Positions 1 through 9,729 are shown, counted from the first letter of the stretch. The stretch: 64,000 nucleotides of DNA from Rhizobium sp. (GCA_003527225.1 DPXQ01000065.1:9954-73953), one strand, 5' to 3'. Program-made: numbers and translations. Notes: generated by a model from the sequence alone, not told the origin.

Positions 1-1
1 G

Positions 2-502
2 ATGAGCGACGGCGACGAAACCGCCGACATCAAGCTGACGCTGGAGGACGGCATCGAATACCCGCATGTCGGCAAGCTCGACATGTCGGAAATGGCTGTC
101 AGCGAAACGACCGGCACCTATTCGATCCGTGCCGTGTTCGACAACCCGGACAACCTCATCCTGCCGGGCATGTATGTCCGAGCCGCCGTGACGGTCGGCA
201 AGGAAAACGGCTATCTCATTCCGCAACGCGCTGCCACCCGCGATGCGCGTGGAGAATTGACCGCCAAGTTCGTCAACGCCGAGAATGTCGTGGAAACGCG
301 CACCTTCTCCGAAAGCACCGTATCCGGCAACAATTGGCTGGTGACCGAAGGAATCGCTGACGGTGACAGGCTGATCGTCGACGGGTTCCAGTGGATTGGT
401 GACGGCGCCCCGGTTGCTCCCGTGGAAGCAACCGTCGATGCAATGGGGTTCGTGGTCGAAGCACCCAAGACATCCGAAGCAACCCCGGCCGCAAAACCGT
501 GA
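2..502 (+). CDS. RND efflux periplasmic adaptor subunit, C-terminal part
   Basis: This is the 3' end of a membrane-fusion (HlyD/AcrA/MexE family) adaptor that links an inner-membrane RND pump to an outer-membrane channel through the periplasm. The 166 visible residues cover the end of the beta-barrel and the membrane-proximal domain: the typical LPGMYVRAAV segment (around residues 54-63) is followed by IPQRAA and the late VTEGIADGDRLIVDG stretch, and the tail is Ala/Pro-rich as in many adaptors. The gene is cut by the window edge, so the lipoyl and hairpin domains and the true start lie upstream. The pump gene starts 44 bases after the stop, so the two are surely cotranscribed. Confidence 0.9.
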   Translation: MSDGDETADIKLTLEDGIEYPHVGKLDMSEMAVSETTGTYSIRAVFDNPDNLILPGMYVRAAVTVGKENGYLIPQRAATRDARGELTAKFVNAENVVETRTFSESTVSGNNWLVTEGIADGDRLIVDGFQWIGDGAPVAPVEATVDAMGFVVEAPKTSEATPAAKP

Positions 503-546
503 TTTTGCGGCTCAGCAGGCAGTATTCAGGCGCTAAGGGGTAACCA

Positions 547-3500
547 ATGGCCAAATTTTTCATTCGCCGTCCAATCTTTGCCTGGGTGATCGCAATCGTG
601 ATCATGCTGGGCGGAGCTATGGCGATCTTCACGCTCTCCATTTCGCAATACCCGGAAATCGCACCAACCACCGTGCGCATTTCCGCGACCTATAACGGCG
701 CCAGCGCCGAAACGGTCGAGAAGTCGGTCACCTCGATCATCGAAGACGGAATGACCGGCCTCGACGACCTGACCTACATGACCTCGTCGTCCAGCACTGG
801 CAGGGCATCGGTCACGCTGACCTTCGGCAATAGTATCGAGCCGGACATCGCGCAGGTTCAGGTACAGAACAAACTGCAACTCGTGCAGTCTCAGCTCCCT
901 GACGTTGTCCAATCGGCCGGCATTTCGGTCACCCGCTCGACCTCAAGTATCCTGTTGGTCGGAGCGTTGGTTTCGACAGACGGCGCGCGACGTCCTGTCG
1001 AGCTGGGTGACATCTTCTCCTCGCAGATCGAGGACCAGATCAAGCGCCTTGAGGGCGTCGGCAGCATCGAGGTCTTCGGCACCGGTTACGCCATGCGCGT
1101 CTGGCTTGATCCGTTCAAGCTCAACAAATTCCAGCTGACCCCGACCGACGTGACATCCGCCATCCAGGCGCAGAACACCCAGGTGTCGGTAGGCTCGATC
1201 GGCGGCCAGCCTGTCGCGGCCGGGCAGCAACTGAATGTCACCGTCACCGCCCAGAGCCAGCTTCAGAGCGTTTCGGATTTCGAATCCATCATCCTGAAGG
1301 TCGAGACCGACGGCGCGACGGTTCGCCTGAGTGATGTTGCGCGCATCGAAGTCGGACAGGAAAGCTACACGACCAATACCCGAGCCAACCGCAAGCCCGC
1401 GACCGGCTTTGCGGTGAACCTCGCAACCGGGGCGAATGCGCTCGACACAGCTGATCGCGTCAAGACCGCGCTTTCGGCAATCGCTCCCACGCTGCCTGAA
1501 AACGTCATTATCACCTATCCCTATGACACCACTCCTTTCGTTCAGCTCTCGATCGAGAAGGTGGTCCACACGCTGATCGAAGCCATCGTGCTGGTCTTTT
1601 TCGTGCTGCTCATCTTCCTGCAGAACCTGCGCGCCACCTTGATCCCGATGATCGCGGTACCCGTCGTTCTACTCGGCACCTTTGGCATCCTCGCGGTAAC
1701 CGGTTATTCGATCAATACGCTCACCATGTTCGCGATGGTTCTCGCCATCGGCCTGCTCGTCGACGACGCCATCGTCGTGGTCGAGAACGTCGAGCGCATC
1801 ATGTCGGAGGAAGGCCTCTCGCCACTCGAAGCAACCGAGAAGTCGATGGGTGAAATCACCGGCGCAATCATCGGCATTGCGCTCGTTCTGACCGCAGTGT
1901 TCATTCCGATGGCCTTCTTCGGCGGCTCGACCGGGATCATCTACCGCCAGTTCTCCGTGACCATTGTCTCGGCAATGCTGCTTTCCGCCATCGTGGCAAT
2001 CGTGCTGACGCCGGCGCTCTGCGCCACGATGCTGAAGCCGATCGACCACACCAAGGAACGTCGCGGGCCGGGCGCCTGGTTCAATCGAAACTTCGACCGA
2101 ACCACGAACGGCTATGTTTCCAGCATCGGCTACCTGCTGAAGCGCCCCATGCGTGTCATGCTGATGTTTGCCATCGTCATTGGCGGCTGCGCCTGGATCT
2201 TCACGCGCCTACCGAGCTCCTTCCTGCCGCAGGAGGACCAGGGCGTGCTGATGACGATCATCCAGCTGCCGAACGGTGCAACGACGGCCCGGACGGAAGA
2301 GGTCATCAAGAAGATCGAGGACTACTACCTCGAGAAGGAAAAGGAAGCGATCCAGGACGTCTTTGCGGTGTCCGGCTTCAGCTTTGTCGGCCAGGGCCAG
2401 AACTATGCGTTGGTCTTCGCCAAGCTCAAGGACTTCGAGGAGCGCAAGACACCGGAGCTGGCCGCCTCGGCTGTCGTGCAGCGGGCAATGGGCTACTTCT
2501 TCACCCTTCGCGACGCCATGGTCTTCCCGCTGCAGCCGCCGGCCATTCCCGGCCTCGGTACCTCCAGCGGCTTCTCCATGTATCTCGTCGATAGCGGCAA
2601 CACGGGCACCGAAGCCCTGACGGCCGCCTCGAAGAAGCTCATCGGTCTGGGCAGTTCCAACGCAAAGGTCAGCTCGCTCAGATCCAACAGCCCGGATGCC
2701 GAAAGCCAGCTCAAGATCCTGCTCGATCAGGAAAAGATGGGCGCCATGGGGCTCGACCTCGCTACGGTCAACTCCATGCTTTCGACGATCTTCGCCGGCC
2801 GCGATGTCAACGACTTCACCCTCAACAACGAATTGAAGCCCGTCTACGTGCAGGGCGACGCCCCTTATCGCATGCAGCCGGACGACCTCGGTCACTGGTA
2901 TGCCCGAAATGCCAGCGGCGAAATGGTGCCCTTCTCCGCGTTCGGCCAGGTTTCCTGGGTCGGGGGCCCTCCCACTCTGGCCCGGTTCAACGGCACGAGT
3001 GCAATTTCGCTGGATGGAGCTGCAGGGCCCGGCGTCAGCTCCGGCGACGCGATGGACGAGATGGAACGCCTGACGGCGGGCCTCGAAGGCGGATACTCGG
3101 TCGCCTGGCAGGGGATCTCCTACCAGGAGCGCCTGTCCGGCTCCCAGGCGCCCATGCTCTACGGTCTCTCGGTCCTGATCGTCTTTCTCTGCCTGGCAGC
3201 CCTCTATGAAAGCTGGTCGATCCCGTTCTCGGTCATCATGGCGGTACCGGTCGGCGTGCTCGGTGCGCTCACAGCCGCGCATTTCTTCGGGCAGGCCAAC
3301 GACGTCTATTTCAAGGTTGGCCTGCTCACCACGATCGGCCTCGCCGCAAAGAATGCGATCCTCATCGTGGAGTTCGCCAGAGAACGCATGGATCGCGGCG
3401 CTGATCTGCTCGATGCGACGCTGGAGGCAGCACGCCTCCGCCTGCGTCCGATCATCATGACGTCGCTAGCCTTCATCCTCGGCGTCGTGCCGCTGGCGAT

Positions 3501-3660
3501 CGCCACTGGTGCCGGCTCCGCGGCCCAGAACGCGATCGGCATCGGCGTGCTCGGCGGCATGCTGGCGGCGACCCTGCTCGGCATCTTTTTTGTGCCATCC
3601 TTCTTCGTAATCGTGCGGAAGCTTACGAGCCGTGCAAAAGCGAAAGAAGGTCTGTCATGA
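547..3660 (+). CDS. RND multidrug efflux pump permease, HAE1 family (AcrB/MexB-like)
   Basis: A 1037-residue proton-driven inner-membrane transporter that exports drugs or other amphiphiles through the adaptor and outer-membrane factor encoded on either side. The length is typical of AcrB homologues. The N-terminus MAKFFIRRPIFAWVIAI is the usual first membrane helix. The proton-relay Asp pair is visible in LLVDDAIVVVENVERIM (near residue 405), and the second half repeats the fold, with GLAAKNAILIVEFA near residue 933 and RPIIMTSLAFILGVVPL after it. Two large periplasmic loops lie between helices 1-2 and 7-8. Substrate cannot be told from sequence; the subgroup resembles MexF/AcrB pumps. Confidence 0.96.
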   Translation: MAKFFIRRPIFAWVIAIVIMLGGAMAIFTLSISQYPEIAPTTVRISATYNGASAETVEKSVTSIIEDGMTGLDDLTYMTSSSSTGRASVTLTFGNSIEPDIAQVQVQNKLQLVQSQLPDVVQSAGISVTRSTSSILLVGALVSTDGARRPVELGDIFSSQIEDQIKRLEGVGSIEVFGTGYAMRVWLDPFKLNKFQLTPTDVTSAIQAQNTQVSVGSIGGQPVAAGQQLNVTVTAQSQLQSVSDFESIILKVETDGATVRLSDVARIEVGQESYTTNTRANRKPATGFAVNLATGANALDTADRVKTALSAIAPTLPENVIITYPYDTTPFVQLSIEKVVHTLIEAIVLVFFVLLIFLQNLRATLIPMIAVPVVLLGTFGILAVTGYSINTLTMFAMVLAIGLLVDDAIVVVENVERIMSEEGLSPLEATEKSMGEITGAIIGIALVLTAVFIPMAFFGGSTGIIYRQFSVTIVSAMLLSAIVAIVLTPALCATMLKPIDHTKERRGPGAWFNRNFDRTTNGYVSSIGYLLKRPMRVMLMFAIVIGGCAWIFTRLPSSFLPQEDQGVLMTIIQLPNGATTARTEEVIKKIEDYYLEKEKEAIQDVFAVSGFSFVGQGQNYALVFAKLKDFEERKTPELAASAVVQRAMGYFFTLRDAMVFPLQPPAIPGLGTSSGFSMYLVDSGNTGTEALTAASKKLIGLGSSNAKVSSLRSNSPDAESQLKILLDQEKMGAMGLDLATVNSMLSTIFAGRDVNDFTLNNELKPVYVQGDAPYRMQPDDLGHWYARNASGEMVPFSAFGQVSWVGGPPTLARFNGTSAISLDGAAGPGVSSGDAMDEMERLTAGLEGGYSVAWQGISYQERLSGSQAPMLYGLSVLIVFLCLAALYESWSIPFSVIMAVPVGVLGALTAAHFFGQANDVYFKVGLLTTIGLAAKNAILIVEFARERMDRGADLLDATLEAARLRLRPIIMTSLAFILGVVPLAIATGAGSAAQNAIGIGVLGGMLAATLLGIFFVPSFFVIVRKLTSRAKAKEGLS

Positions 3661-3801
3661 TAAAAAACGAGTTGTTAAGGTTAATGACTCATTATCGGAG
3701 CCGATTCTTGCGGCATTGAACGAATCTCGGGCGGATGCAAAAAGACATGATCGGATTTTTGCCATGCGTCGGCACCACGAGCGAAATCACAGGATAGAAC
3801 A

Positions 3802-5214
3802 ATGGCATCCATTCGCGTAGCTGCGCCCCTTGCAATGCTCCTACTTTCCGGTTGCGTCACGGGCCCCGAACATACGCCGCCACAGACCCCTCTTCCGGAA
3901 AAGTTCGCCGAAGGCGGCAAGAAGACCAATGGCGAGGTTGCCATGGCTGCCTGGTGGACTGCATTCAACGACAGGCGCCTCAACGGCCTGGTCGAGCAGG
4001 GTATCGATCAGAACCTCGACGTTTTGCAAGCCATGGAGCGCATCACCGCCGCGGAGGCAGGCGTCATTGTCGCCGGCGCTGGTGGCCTGCCCTCGTTGAA
4101 CCTGTCGGCCGACGAAACGATTTCAAAGACCAAGGGAACCGAAGATTACAGCGCTCGCACCACCGATACGACCTCGACGGCCAGCGCCGGCCTGGGCGTG
4201 TCCTGGCTGCTCGACCTCTTCGGCCAGTATCGCCGCGCTAAGGAAGGTGCCATCGCCTCGCTCGATGCCGCCTATGCCAGCGCTGATGTGGCCAAGCTGT
4301 CCTATCTATCCGACCTCGTCACCTCCTATATCAATGCGCGCTACTATCAGGAACGCATCGCTATCGCCCGCAAGAACCTTGCGTCGCGGCGCGAGACTTT
4401 GGATCTGACCAAGCTGCAGCTCGAAGCGGGTGCCGCTTCTCGCCTCGACGTCGTGCAGTCAGAAGGTCTCGTCAACTCGACGCTTGCCGACCTGCCGGGC
4501 CTCGAAACCAATTTCCGCAAATCGGCGCATCACATCGCCACGCTGCTCGGCCTGCCTGCCTCGGCTCTGATCGCCGACCTGCAGAAGGGCGCGCCGCAGC
4601 CAGTCGCCCGCCGCAGCGTAAATGCCGGCGTCCCGGCCGACCTGATCCGCAATCGGCCCGACATTCGCAGGGCGGAACGCCAATTGGCCGCAGCCGTCGC
4701 GGAAATCGGCGTTGCCGAGGCGCAGCTCTATCCGTCGATCACGCTTGGCGGCTCGATTTCGCCCTCGTGGATCTCGACAAAGTCGCTCGCCGGTAGCTTG
4801 ACCTCCTGGTCTTTCGGCCCCAGCCTGACATTGCCGATCTTCGATGGAGGAAGGCTGAAGGCCAATGTCAATATAGCCGAGTCCTCCGCCCGCGAGCAGT
4901 ACCTCGCTTGGAAGGCAACGGTGCTGAAGGCCGTCGAAGAAGTCGAAAATGCTCTTGCCGCCGTCAATCGCGACAGCCGTACGGTGAGCGCGCTGACGGC
5001 GACCGTTCGTTCCTACGAGGAGGCCCTGTCACTCTCGACGGCAAGCTACAAGGATGGCGCATCTTCGTTGCTCGACGTGCTTGATGCGCAGCGTTCCGTC
5101 TCGACAGCTCAGGCCAACCTCGCTGCGGCTGTCCAACAGATGGCGGCCGACTATGTCGCACTCAACGTCGCCATTGGCGGCGGCTATGCCTTCGACAAGA
5201 AGCCGGGCATGTAA
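3802..5214 (+). CDS. RND efflux outer membrane factor lipoprotein, NodT family
   Basis: A 470-residue TolC-like outer-membrane channel, the third part of the efflux system. The N-terminus is a lipoprotein signal with lipobox LLSGC, giving a mature N-terminal Cys near residue 18. Two OEP repeats follow, with the family signature DLIRNRPDIRRAERQLAAA (around residue 280) and a second helical repeat ending in SLLDVLDAQRSVSTAQANLA. The 141-base gap after the pump gene has no gene that I can support. A strong hairpin plus T-run lies just after the stop, so this gene ends the operon. Confidence 0.95.
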   Translation: MASIRVAAPLAMLLLSGCVTGPEHTPPQTPLPEKFAEGGKKTNGEVAMAAWWTAFNDRRLNGLVEQGIDQNLDVLQAMERITAAEAGVIVAGAGGLPSLNLSADETISKTKGTEDYSARTTDTTSTASAGLGVSWLLDLFGQYRRAKEGAIASLDAAYASADVAKLSYLSDLVTSYINARYYQERIAIARKNLASRRETLDLTKLQLEAGAASRLDVVQSEGLVNSTLADLPGLETNFRKSAHHIATLLGLPASALIADLQKGAPQPVARRSVNAGVPADLIRNRPDIRRAERQLAAAVAEIGVAEAQLYPSITLGGSISPSWISTKSLAGSLTSWSFGPSLTLPIFDGGRLKANVNIAESSAREQYLAWKATVLKAVEEVENALAAVNRDSRTVSALTATVRSYEEALSLSTASYKDGASSLLDVLDAQRSVSTAQANLAAAVQQMAADYVALNVAIGGGYAFDKKPGM

Positions 5215-5235
5215 TCGCAGAATCGGAAAGCTATG

Positions 5236-5270
5236 AAGCCCGGCGCCGGAAGCGGTCGCCGGGCTTTTCT
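5236..5270 (+). terminator. Rho-independent terminator of the efflux operon
   Basis: A 10-bp perfect stem (AAGCCCGGCG at 5236-5245 pairing with CGCCGGGCTT at 5257-5266) with an 11-base loop, followed by TTCTAT. It lies 21 bases after the outer membrane factor stop codon and before the convergent regulator gene. Confidence 0.85.
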
Positions 5271-5323
5271 ATATTCCGGTTGCGAGACTACGGGCGCGAC
5301 GGTATCTGCCCATCGTCGCCACG

Positions 5324-6154
5324 TCAGAAGGTGGCAGGCGTATTGATCCAGAGAAGCACCGTCTCGCCGTCGAAACTGTTGTGCCAGGAATGTGGCCGTC
5401 GACTTTCAAAGTAGAAGCTGTCACCAGCATGCAGCTCGAAGAAGCGGTCCCCGTCGAGAATGATCTCCAGGCTGCCGGAAAGCACATGGATGAACTCCTC
5501 GCCTTCATGCTGATAGGCGCCTTCGCTGGAGGCGCCCGGCGCCAGTTGGAAACGATTGCATTCCATCTGGTTGCGTCCTTCGGCCAGCACCTGGATCGTT
5601 ACTCCGGATGACGTCGTGGGCCAGGTCGGCCACTTGGCGTCGCGGATCAATGATTCTCCGCCCCGTTCCTGTTCTTGCCCGCTGAGCGACGCAAGTGTGG
5701 TGCCGAGAAAGGCCGCGAGCCCGTGGAGGGCGGTGAAGGAGAGCCCTTGGGAAGTCCGTTCGAAGGTCGAAAGCTGCGACACCGAAACACCGGTCGCCTG
5801 AGCGATCGTCTCAAGGGTTTTACCAGCATCACGCCGCAACCTGCGAACCTTGAGGCCGATTGGGATCTCGCCCGCTCCGGGACCGACTTCGTCCGGGAAC
5901 TCGGAGGTGTCCAAATCATCGGCGGACACCTCCTCGCGCAGGCATTCGCGGATCGCCGCAGGGTTCAACCCCTTCTCGCTGCGCAGCCAGGCGATGGTTT
6001 TGAGCCTTTCGACCAGAGCACGGTCATAGAGCCGCTGCCCGGAGGGCGTGCGGATCGGCTGGATAAGGTCCTGCGTTTCCCATAGTCTAAGCGTCGAAGG
6101 CGAAACCCCGGCCATCCTCGCGGCTTCGGCAATCTTGAATCGGATGTCATCCAT
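5324..6154 (-). CDS. MerR-XRE-cupin fusion transcriptional regulator, probable regulator of gabTD
   Basis: A 276-residue regulator that joins three modules. Residues about 5-75 are a MerR-type winged helix (KIAEAARMAGVSPSTLRLWE, then SGQRLYDRALVERLK). Residues about 98-155 are an XRE/HTH_3 domain (GLKVRRLRRDAGKTLETIAQ, then VSVSQLSTFER). Residues about 190-272 are a cupin barrel (YQHEGEEFIHVLSGSLEI and HAGDSFYF...RPHSWHN), which would bind a small ligand. XRE-cupin proteins such as PuuR regulate polyamine/GABA genes, and this gene is divergent from gabT, so control of gabTD is likely (inference). No regulator domain looks broken. The N-terminal MerR module added to an XRE-cupin protein is the unusual part. 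Confidence 0.85.
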   Translation of the reverse strand: MDDIRFKIAEAARMAGVSPSTLRLWETQDLIQPIRTPSGQRLYDRALVERLKTIAWLRSEKGLNPAAIRECLREEVSADDLDTSEFPDEVGPGAGEIPIGLKVRRLRRDAGKTLETIAQATGVSVSQLSTFERTSQGLSFTALHGLAAFLGTTLASLSGQEQERGGESLIRDAKWPTWPTTSSGVTIQVLAEGRNQMECNRFQLAPGASSEGAYQHEGEEFIHVLSGSLEIILDGDRFFELHAGDSFYFESRRPHSWHNSFDGETVLLWINTPATF

Positions 6155-6222
6155 GAGGACCGAACCCTGTCAGCACGATGTCGTTGCCATGCGTGATAAA
6201 TGCGACAAACCATATTGCAAGT

Positions 6223-6239
6223 CTACAGAAAAAATGTAG
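6223..6239. promoter_or_regulatory. Candidate operator between the fusion regulator gene and gabT
   Basis: An inverted repeat CTACA-N7-TGTAG (spacer GAAAAAA) sits in the 159-base divergent intergenic region. It is flanked by TTGCA on both sides (6215-6219 and 6245-6249), so the whole element spans roughly 35 bases. Its dyad shape and its place 68 bases upstream of the regulator start fit autoregulation and control of gabT. No binding evidence exists here beyond symmetry and position. Confidence 0.45.
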
Positions 6240-6313
6240 GAAATGTTGCAGCCTTGCGATCGAACTGAATAACCGATGCCGGGGGCCAAACCGTCACCAG
6301 AGGAATTTTTGAA

Positions 6314-7600
6314 ATGAAGAACTCCGAAATCGCAGTTCGCAAAAACGATGCCATCTCGCGCGGCGTCGGCATGACCACCCAGATCTATGCCGCCAAGGCC
6401 GAGAATGCCGAAATCTGGGACGTCGAAGGCCGCCGCTATATTGACTTCGCTGGCGGTATTGCAGTTCTCAACACAGGCCACCGTCACCCGAAGGTGATCG
6501 AGGCGGTCAAGAAGCAGCTCGATTGCTTCACCCATACCTGCCACCAGGTGGTGCCCTACGAGAATTACGTCGCTCTCGCCGAACGTCTGAACAAGATCGT
6601 CCCGATCGCCGGCGCGAAGAAGACCATCTTCGCCACGACTGGCGCCGAGGCCGTCGAAAACGCCGTGAAGATCGCGCGCTGCGCCACCGGGCGCTCCGCC
6701 GTCATCGCGTTTACCGGCGCCTTCCACGGTCGCACCTTCATGGGCATGGCACTGACCGGCAAGGTCGTCCCCTACAAGGTCGGTTTTGGCCAGATGATGG
6801 GCGACGTCTTCCACGTTCCCTTCCCGATCGAACTGCACGGCATCAGCGTCGAAGAATCGCTCGATGTTCTCGACAAGCTGTTCAAGGCAGACGTCGACCC
6901 GAAGCGGGTCGCAGCGATCATTCTTGAGCCTGTTCAGGGCGAAGGCGGCTTCTATGAGGTCCCGCGCGCACTGATGAAGGCCGTCCGCCAGATCTGCGAC
7001 GAGCATGGCATCCTGCTGATCGCCGACGAAGTCCAGACCGGCTTTGCCCGTACCGGCAAGCTGTTCGGCATGGAAAACTACGACGTCGCGCCCGACCTGA
7101 TGACCATGGCGAAGAGCCTTGCCGGCGGCTTTCCGCTTTCGGCTGTCACCGGCCGCGCCGAACTGATGGATGCACCCGGCCCCGGTGGCCTCGGTGGCAC
7201 CTATGCCGGTAACCCGCTGGCGATCGCAGCAGCCCATGCCGTTCTCGACGTCATCGAAGAAGAAAAGCTCTGCGACCGCGCCAACCAGCTTGGTGGCCGC
7301 CTGAAGCAGCGCCTCGAAGCGCTCCGCGCCGACGTGCCCCAGATCTCTGATATCCGCGGCCCCGGCTTCATGATCGCCGTCGAATTCGCCCTGCCCGGCT
7401 CCAGCAAGCCGGATGCCGAGCTGACCAACGCCATCCGCCTGAGGGCGCTGGATAAGGGTCTGATCCTCTTGACCTGCGGTGTCTACAGCAACGTCATCCG
7501 TTTCTTGTCGCCGATCACCATCCAGGACGAAATCTTCAATGAAGCCCTCGACATCATTGAAGCTTCGATCCGCGAAGTCGTGGGAGAACAGAACAAATGA
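6314..7600 (+). CDS. gabT: 4-aminobutyrate--2-oxoglutarate aminotransferase
   Basis: A class III PLP-dependent aminotransferase of 428 residues. It moves the amino group of GABA to 2-oxoglutarate and yields succinate semialdehyde and glutamate in the cytosol. Visible marks are ATTGAEAVENAVKIAR, the acceptor stretch LLIADEVQTGFARTGKLF, and the PLP-binding Lys267 in MTMAKSLAGGFPLSAV, followed by GGTYAGNPLA. The start has an RBS-like AGAGGAA 8 bases upstream. It overlaps gabD by ATGA, so the two products of the GABA shunt are translationally coupled. Confidence 0.95.
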   Translation: MKNSEIAVRKNDAISRGVGMTTQIYAAKAENAEIWDVEGRRYIDFAGGIAVLNTGHRHPKVIEAVKKQLDCFTHTCHQVVPYENYVALAERLNKIVPIAGAKKTIFATTGAEAVENAVKIARCATGRSAVIAFTGAFHGRTFMGMALTGKVVPYKVGFGQMMGDVFHVPFPIELHGISVEESLDVLDKLFKADVDPKRVAAIILEPVQGEGGFYEVPRALMKAVRQICDEHGILLIADEVQTGFARTGKLFGMENYDVAPDLMTMAKSLAGGFPLSAVTGRAELMDAPGPGGLGGTYAGNPLAIAAAHAVLDVIEEEKLCDRANQLGGRLKQRLEALRADVPQISDIRGPGFMIAVEFALPGSSKPDAELTNAIRLRALDKGLILLTCGVYSNVIRFLSPITIQDEIFNEALDIIEASIREVVGEQNK

Positions 7601-9081
7601 GCATTTCCAATCTCCTGACATCCAAGCTCAAGGATCCCTCGCTTGCCACCGACAAGGCGCTGGTCGGCGCCGACTGGCTATCGGCCAGCGAAAGCGGCAA
7701 GACCTTCGATGTGACCAACCCAGCGACCGGCGACGTCATCGCCACCCTGCCGGACCTCGGCAAGGTGGAAGTGACCCGCGCCATCGATGCCGCCCACAAG
7801 GCGCAGAAGGCATGGGCAAGGAAGACGGGCAAGGAACGGGCCGGGGTCCTGCGCAAGCTCTTCGACCTGATGGTTGCCAATGCCGACGATCTGGCAACCA
7901 TATTGACCATGGAAATGGGCAAACCCTGGGCGGAAGCACGCGGTGAAATTCTCTACGGCGCTTCCTATGTCGAGTGGTTCGGCGAAGAAGCCAAGCGTGT
8001 CTATGGCGATACCATTCCAGGCCACCAGCCCGACAAGCGGATCATGGTCATCAAGCAACCGATCGGAGTTGTCGGCGCCATCACGCCCTGGAACTTCCCC
8101 AATGCGATGCTCGCCCGCAAGATGGCGCCCGCCGTCGCCGTCGGCTGCGCCATGGTGTCGAAGCCCGCCGCCCAGACCCCGCTCTCGGCCCTCGCACTTG
8201 CAATTCTTGCGGAACGCGCCGGTCTCCCGGCCGGCATTTTCTCAGTCGTGACGTCGACGGATGCCGCCATGGTCGGCAAGGAAATGTGCGAGAATGACAA
8301 GGTCCGAAAGCTGACCTTCACCGGCTCGACCAATGTAGGCAAGATCCTGATGCGTCAGGGTGCAGACCAGATCATGAAGCTGGGCCTCGAACTTGGCGGC
8401 AATGCCCCGTTCATCGTGTTCGACGATGCCGACCTCGATGCCGCCGTCGAAGGGGCCATGGTCTCCAAATACCGCAATGCCGGCCAGACCTGCGTTTGCG
8501 CCAACCGGCTCTATGTCCAGTCGGGCATCTACGATGCTTTTGCCGCAAAACTTGCCGAGCGCGTCTCCAACATGAAGGTCGGTGACGGCTTCGCGGAAGG
8601 TGTCACCACCGGTCCCCTGATCGACCAGAACGCATTGAAGAAAGTCCAGGAACACGTCTCCGACGCCGTCTCCAAAGGCGCCAAGGTGACGATCGGTGGC
8701 AACGGTTCGGAACTGGGCGGATTGTTCTTCCAGCCGACCATCCTGACTGGTGTGACCAGCAACATGAAGGTTGCTATCGAGGAAACCTTCGGTCCGGTGG
8801 CACCGCTCTTCAAATTCGACACGGAAGAAGAGGTGATCGAACTCGCCAACAATACCGAGTTCGGCCTTGCCTCCTATTTCTTCTCGAAGGATGTATCGAA
8901 AGTCTTCCGCATCGCGGAGGCTCTGGAATACGGCATGGTCGGCATCAATACCGGCCTGATTTCCACCGAGGTCGCGCCTTTCGGCGGCATCAAACAGTCG
9001 GGCCTCGGTCGCGAAGGCTCGAAATACGGCATCGATGACTATACGGAGATCAAGTATCTCTGCCTCGGCATTGAAGCCTGA
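7597..9081 (+). CDS. gabD: Succinate-semialdehyde dehydrogenase
   Basis: A 494-residue aldehyde dehydrogenase that oxidises succinate semialdehyde, the product of the preceding gabT enzyme, to succinate, which enters the TCA cycle. The cofactor region shows TPWNFPNAMLARKMAPA and FTGSTNVGK. The catalytic Glu lies in LELGGNAPFIVFDDADLD and the catalytic Cys299 in NAGQTCVCANR. The C-terminal PFGGIKQSGLGREGSKYGI is characteristic of the GabD branch. The start ATG overlaps the gabT stop. NAD versus NADP preference is not decided here. Confidence 0.95.
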   Translation: MSISNLLTSKLKDPSLATDKALVGADWLSASESGKTFDVTNPATGDVIATLPDLGKVEVTRAIDAAHKAQKAWARKTGKERAGVLRKLFDLMVANADDLATILTMEMGKPWAEARGEILYGASYVEWFGEEAKRVYGDTIPGHQPDKRIMVIKQPIGVVGAITPWNFPNAMLARKMAPAVAVGCAMVSKPAAQTPLSALALAILAERAGLPAGIFSVVTSTDAAMVGKEMCENDKVRKLTFTGSTNVGKILMRQGADQIMKLGLELGGNAPFIVFDDADLDAAVEGAMVSKYRNAGQTCVCANRLYVQSGIYDAFAAKLAERVSNMKVGDGFAEGVTTGPLIDQNALKKVQEHVSDAVSKGAKVTIGGNGSELGGLFFQPTILTGVTSNMKVAIEETFGPVAPLFKFDTEEEVIELANNTEFGLASYFFSKDVSKVFRIAEALEYGMVGINTGLISTEVAPFGGIKQSGLGREGSKYGIDDYTEIKYLCLGIEA

Positions 9082-9101
9082 CACGACCGAAGATCGAAAA
9101 G

Positions 9102-9134
9102 AAGAACCCCGGAAACCATGTTTCCGGGGTTCTT
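9102..9134. terminator. Bidirectional terminator between gabD and efp
   Basis: A 14-bp perfect stem (AAGAACCCCGGAAA at 9102-9115 with TTTCCGGGGTTCTT at 9121-9134) and a 5-base loop, with A-rich and T-containing flanks. It separates the convergent gabD and efp genes and could stop transcription from both sides. Confidence 0.85.
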
Positions 9135-9159
9135 GCTTGTGCCGTATAGCGGATGGGCG

Positions 9160-9729
9160 TCAGTTCTTCGCGCGCTCGACGTAGGAATTGTCTTCCGTGG
9201 CGATGACAACGCGCGTGCCGGCATCGATATGCGGCGGAACCAGCGTGCGCAGGCCGTTCGATAGGATGGCCGGCTTGTAGGAGGACGATGCAGTCTGGCC
9301 CTTAACGACCGGCTCGGTCTCAACGATTTCCAGCGTAACGTGGCGCGGCAACTCGATGGCAAGTGCAATACCCTCATGCATCGAGAGGATGCAGGTCATG
9401 CCTTCCTGCAGATAGGCCTTCTGATCGCCCATGGTTTCGACATCGACGACGACCTGATCGTAGGATTCCGGATTCATGAAGTGGAAGCCTTCGCCGTCCT
9501 CATAGAGGAACTGGAAGTTGACGTCTTCAACGAAGGCGCGCTCGACCTGCTCGGTGGTACGCCAGCGCTCCGACACCTTCACGCCGTCGACGATGCGGCG
9601 CATGTTCACCTGGGTGACCGGGGTGCCCTTGCCCGGGTGGAAGTTTTCGGCAGTGAGCACAACATAGAGCTTGCCGTCGACTTCGAGAACGTTGCCCTTG
9701 CGAACTGAGGAGGCGATGACCTTGACCAT
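9160..9729 (-). CDS. efp: Elongation factor P
   Basis: A 189-residue translation factor that rescues ribosomes stalled at polyproline. It has the KOW-like N-terminal domain followed by two OB domains, and the end matches the family signature ([26 protein letters not shown]). The modifiable lysine is Lys34 in the loop NFHPGKGTP, which is the residue that EpmA lysylates. epmA and epmB are encoded divergently only 144 bases away, so factor and modifying enzymes form one module. RBS AAGGAA lies upstream of the ATG. Confidence 0.97.
   Translation of the reverse strand: MVKVIASSVRKGNVLEVDGKLYVVLTAENFHPGKGTPVTQVNMRRIVDGVKVSERWRTTEQVERAFVEDVNFQFLYEDGEGFHFMNPESYDQVVVDVETMGDQKAYLQEGMTCILSMHEGIALAIELPRHVTLEIVETEPVVKGQTASSSYKPAILSNGLRTLVPPHIDAGTRVVIATEDNSYVERAKN

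Noticed and set aside
2209..3282. Long minus-strand open frame inside the RND pump gene
   Set aside because: It is a high-GC shadow frame opposite a clear RND gene, with low-complexity Arg/Asp/Glu/His composition.
6170..7621. 483-codon minus-strand open frame opposite gabT
   Set aside because: It mirrors gabT with shadow composition and no recognisable domain.
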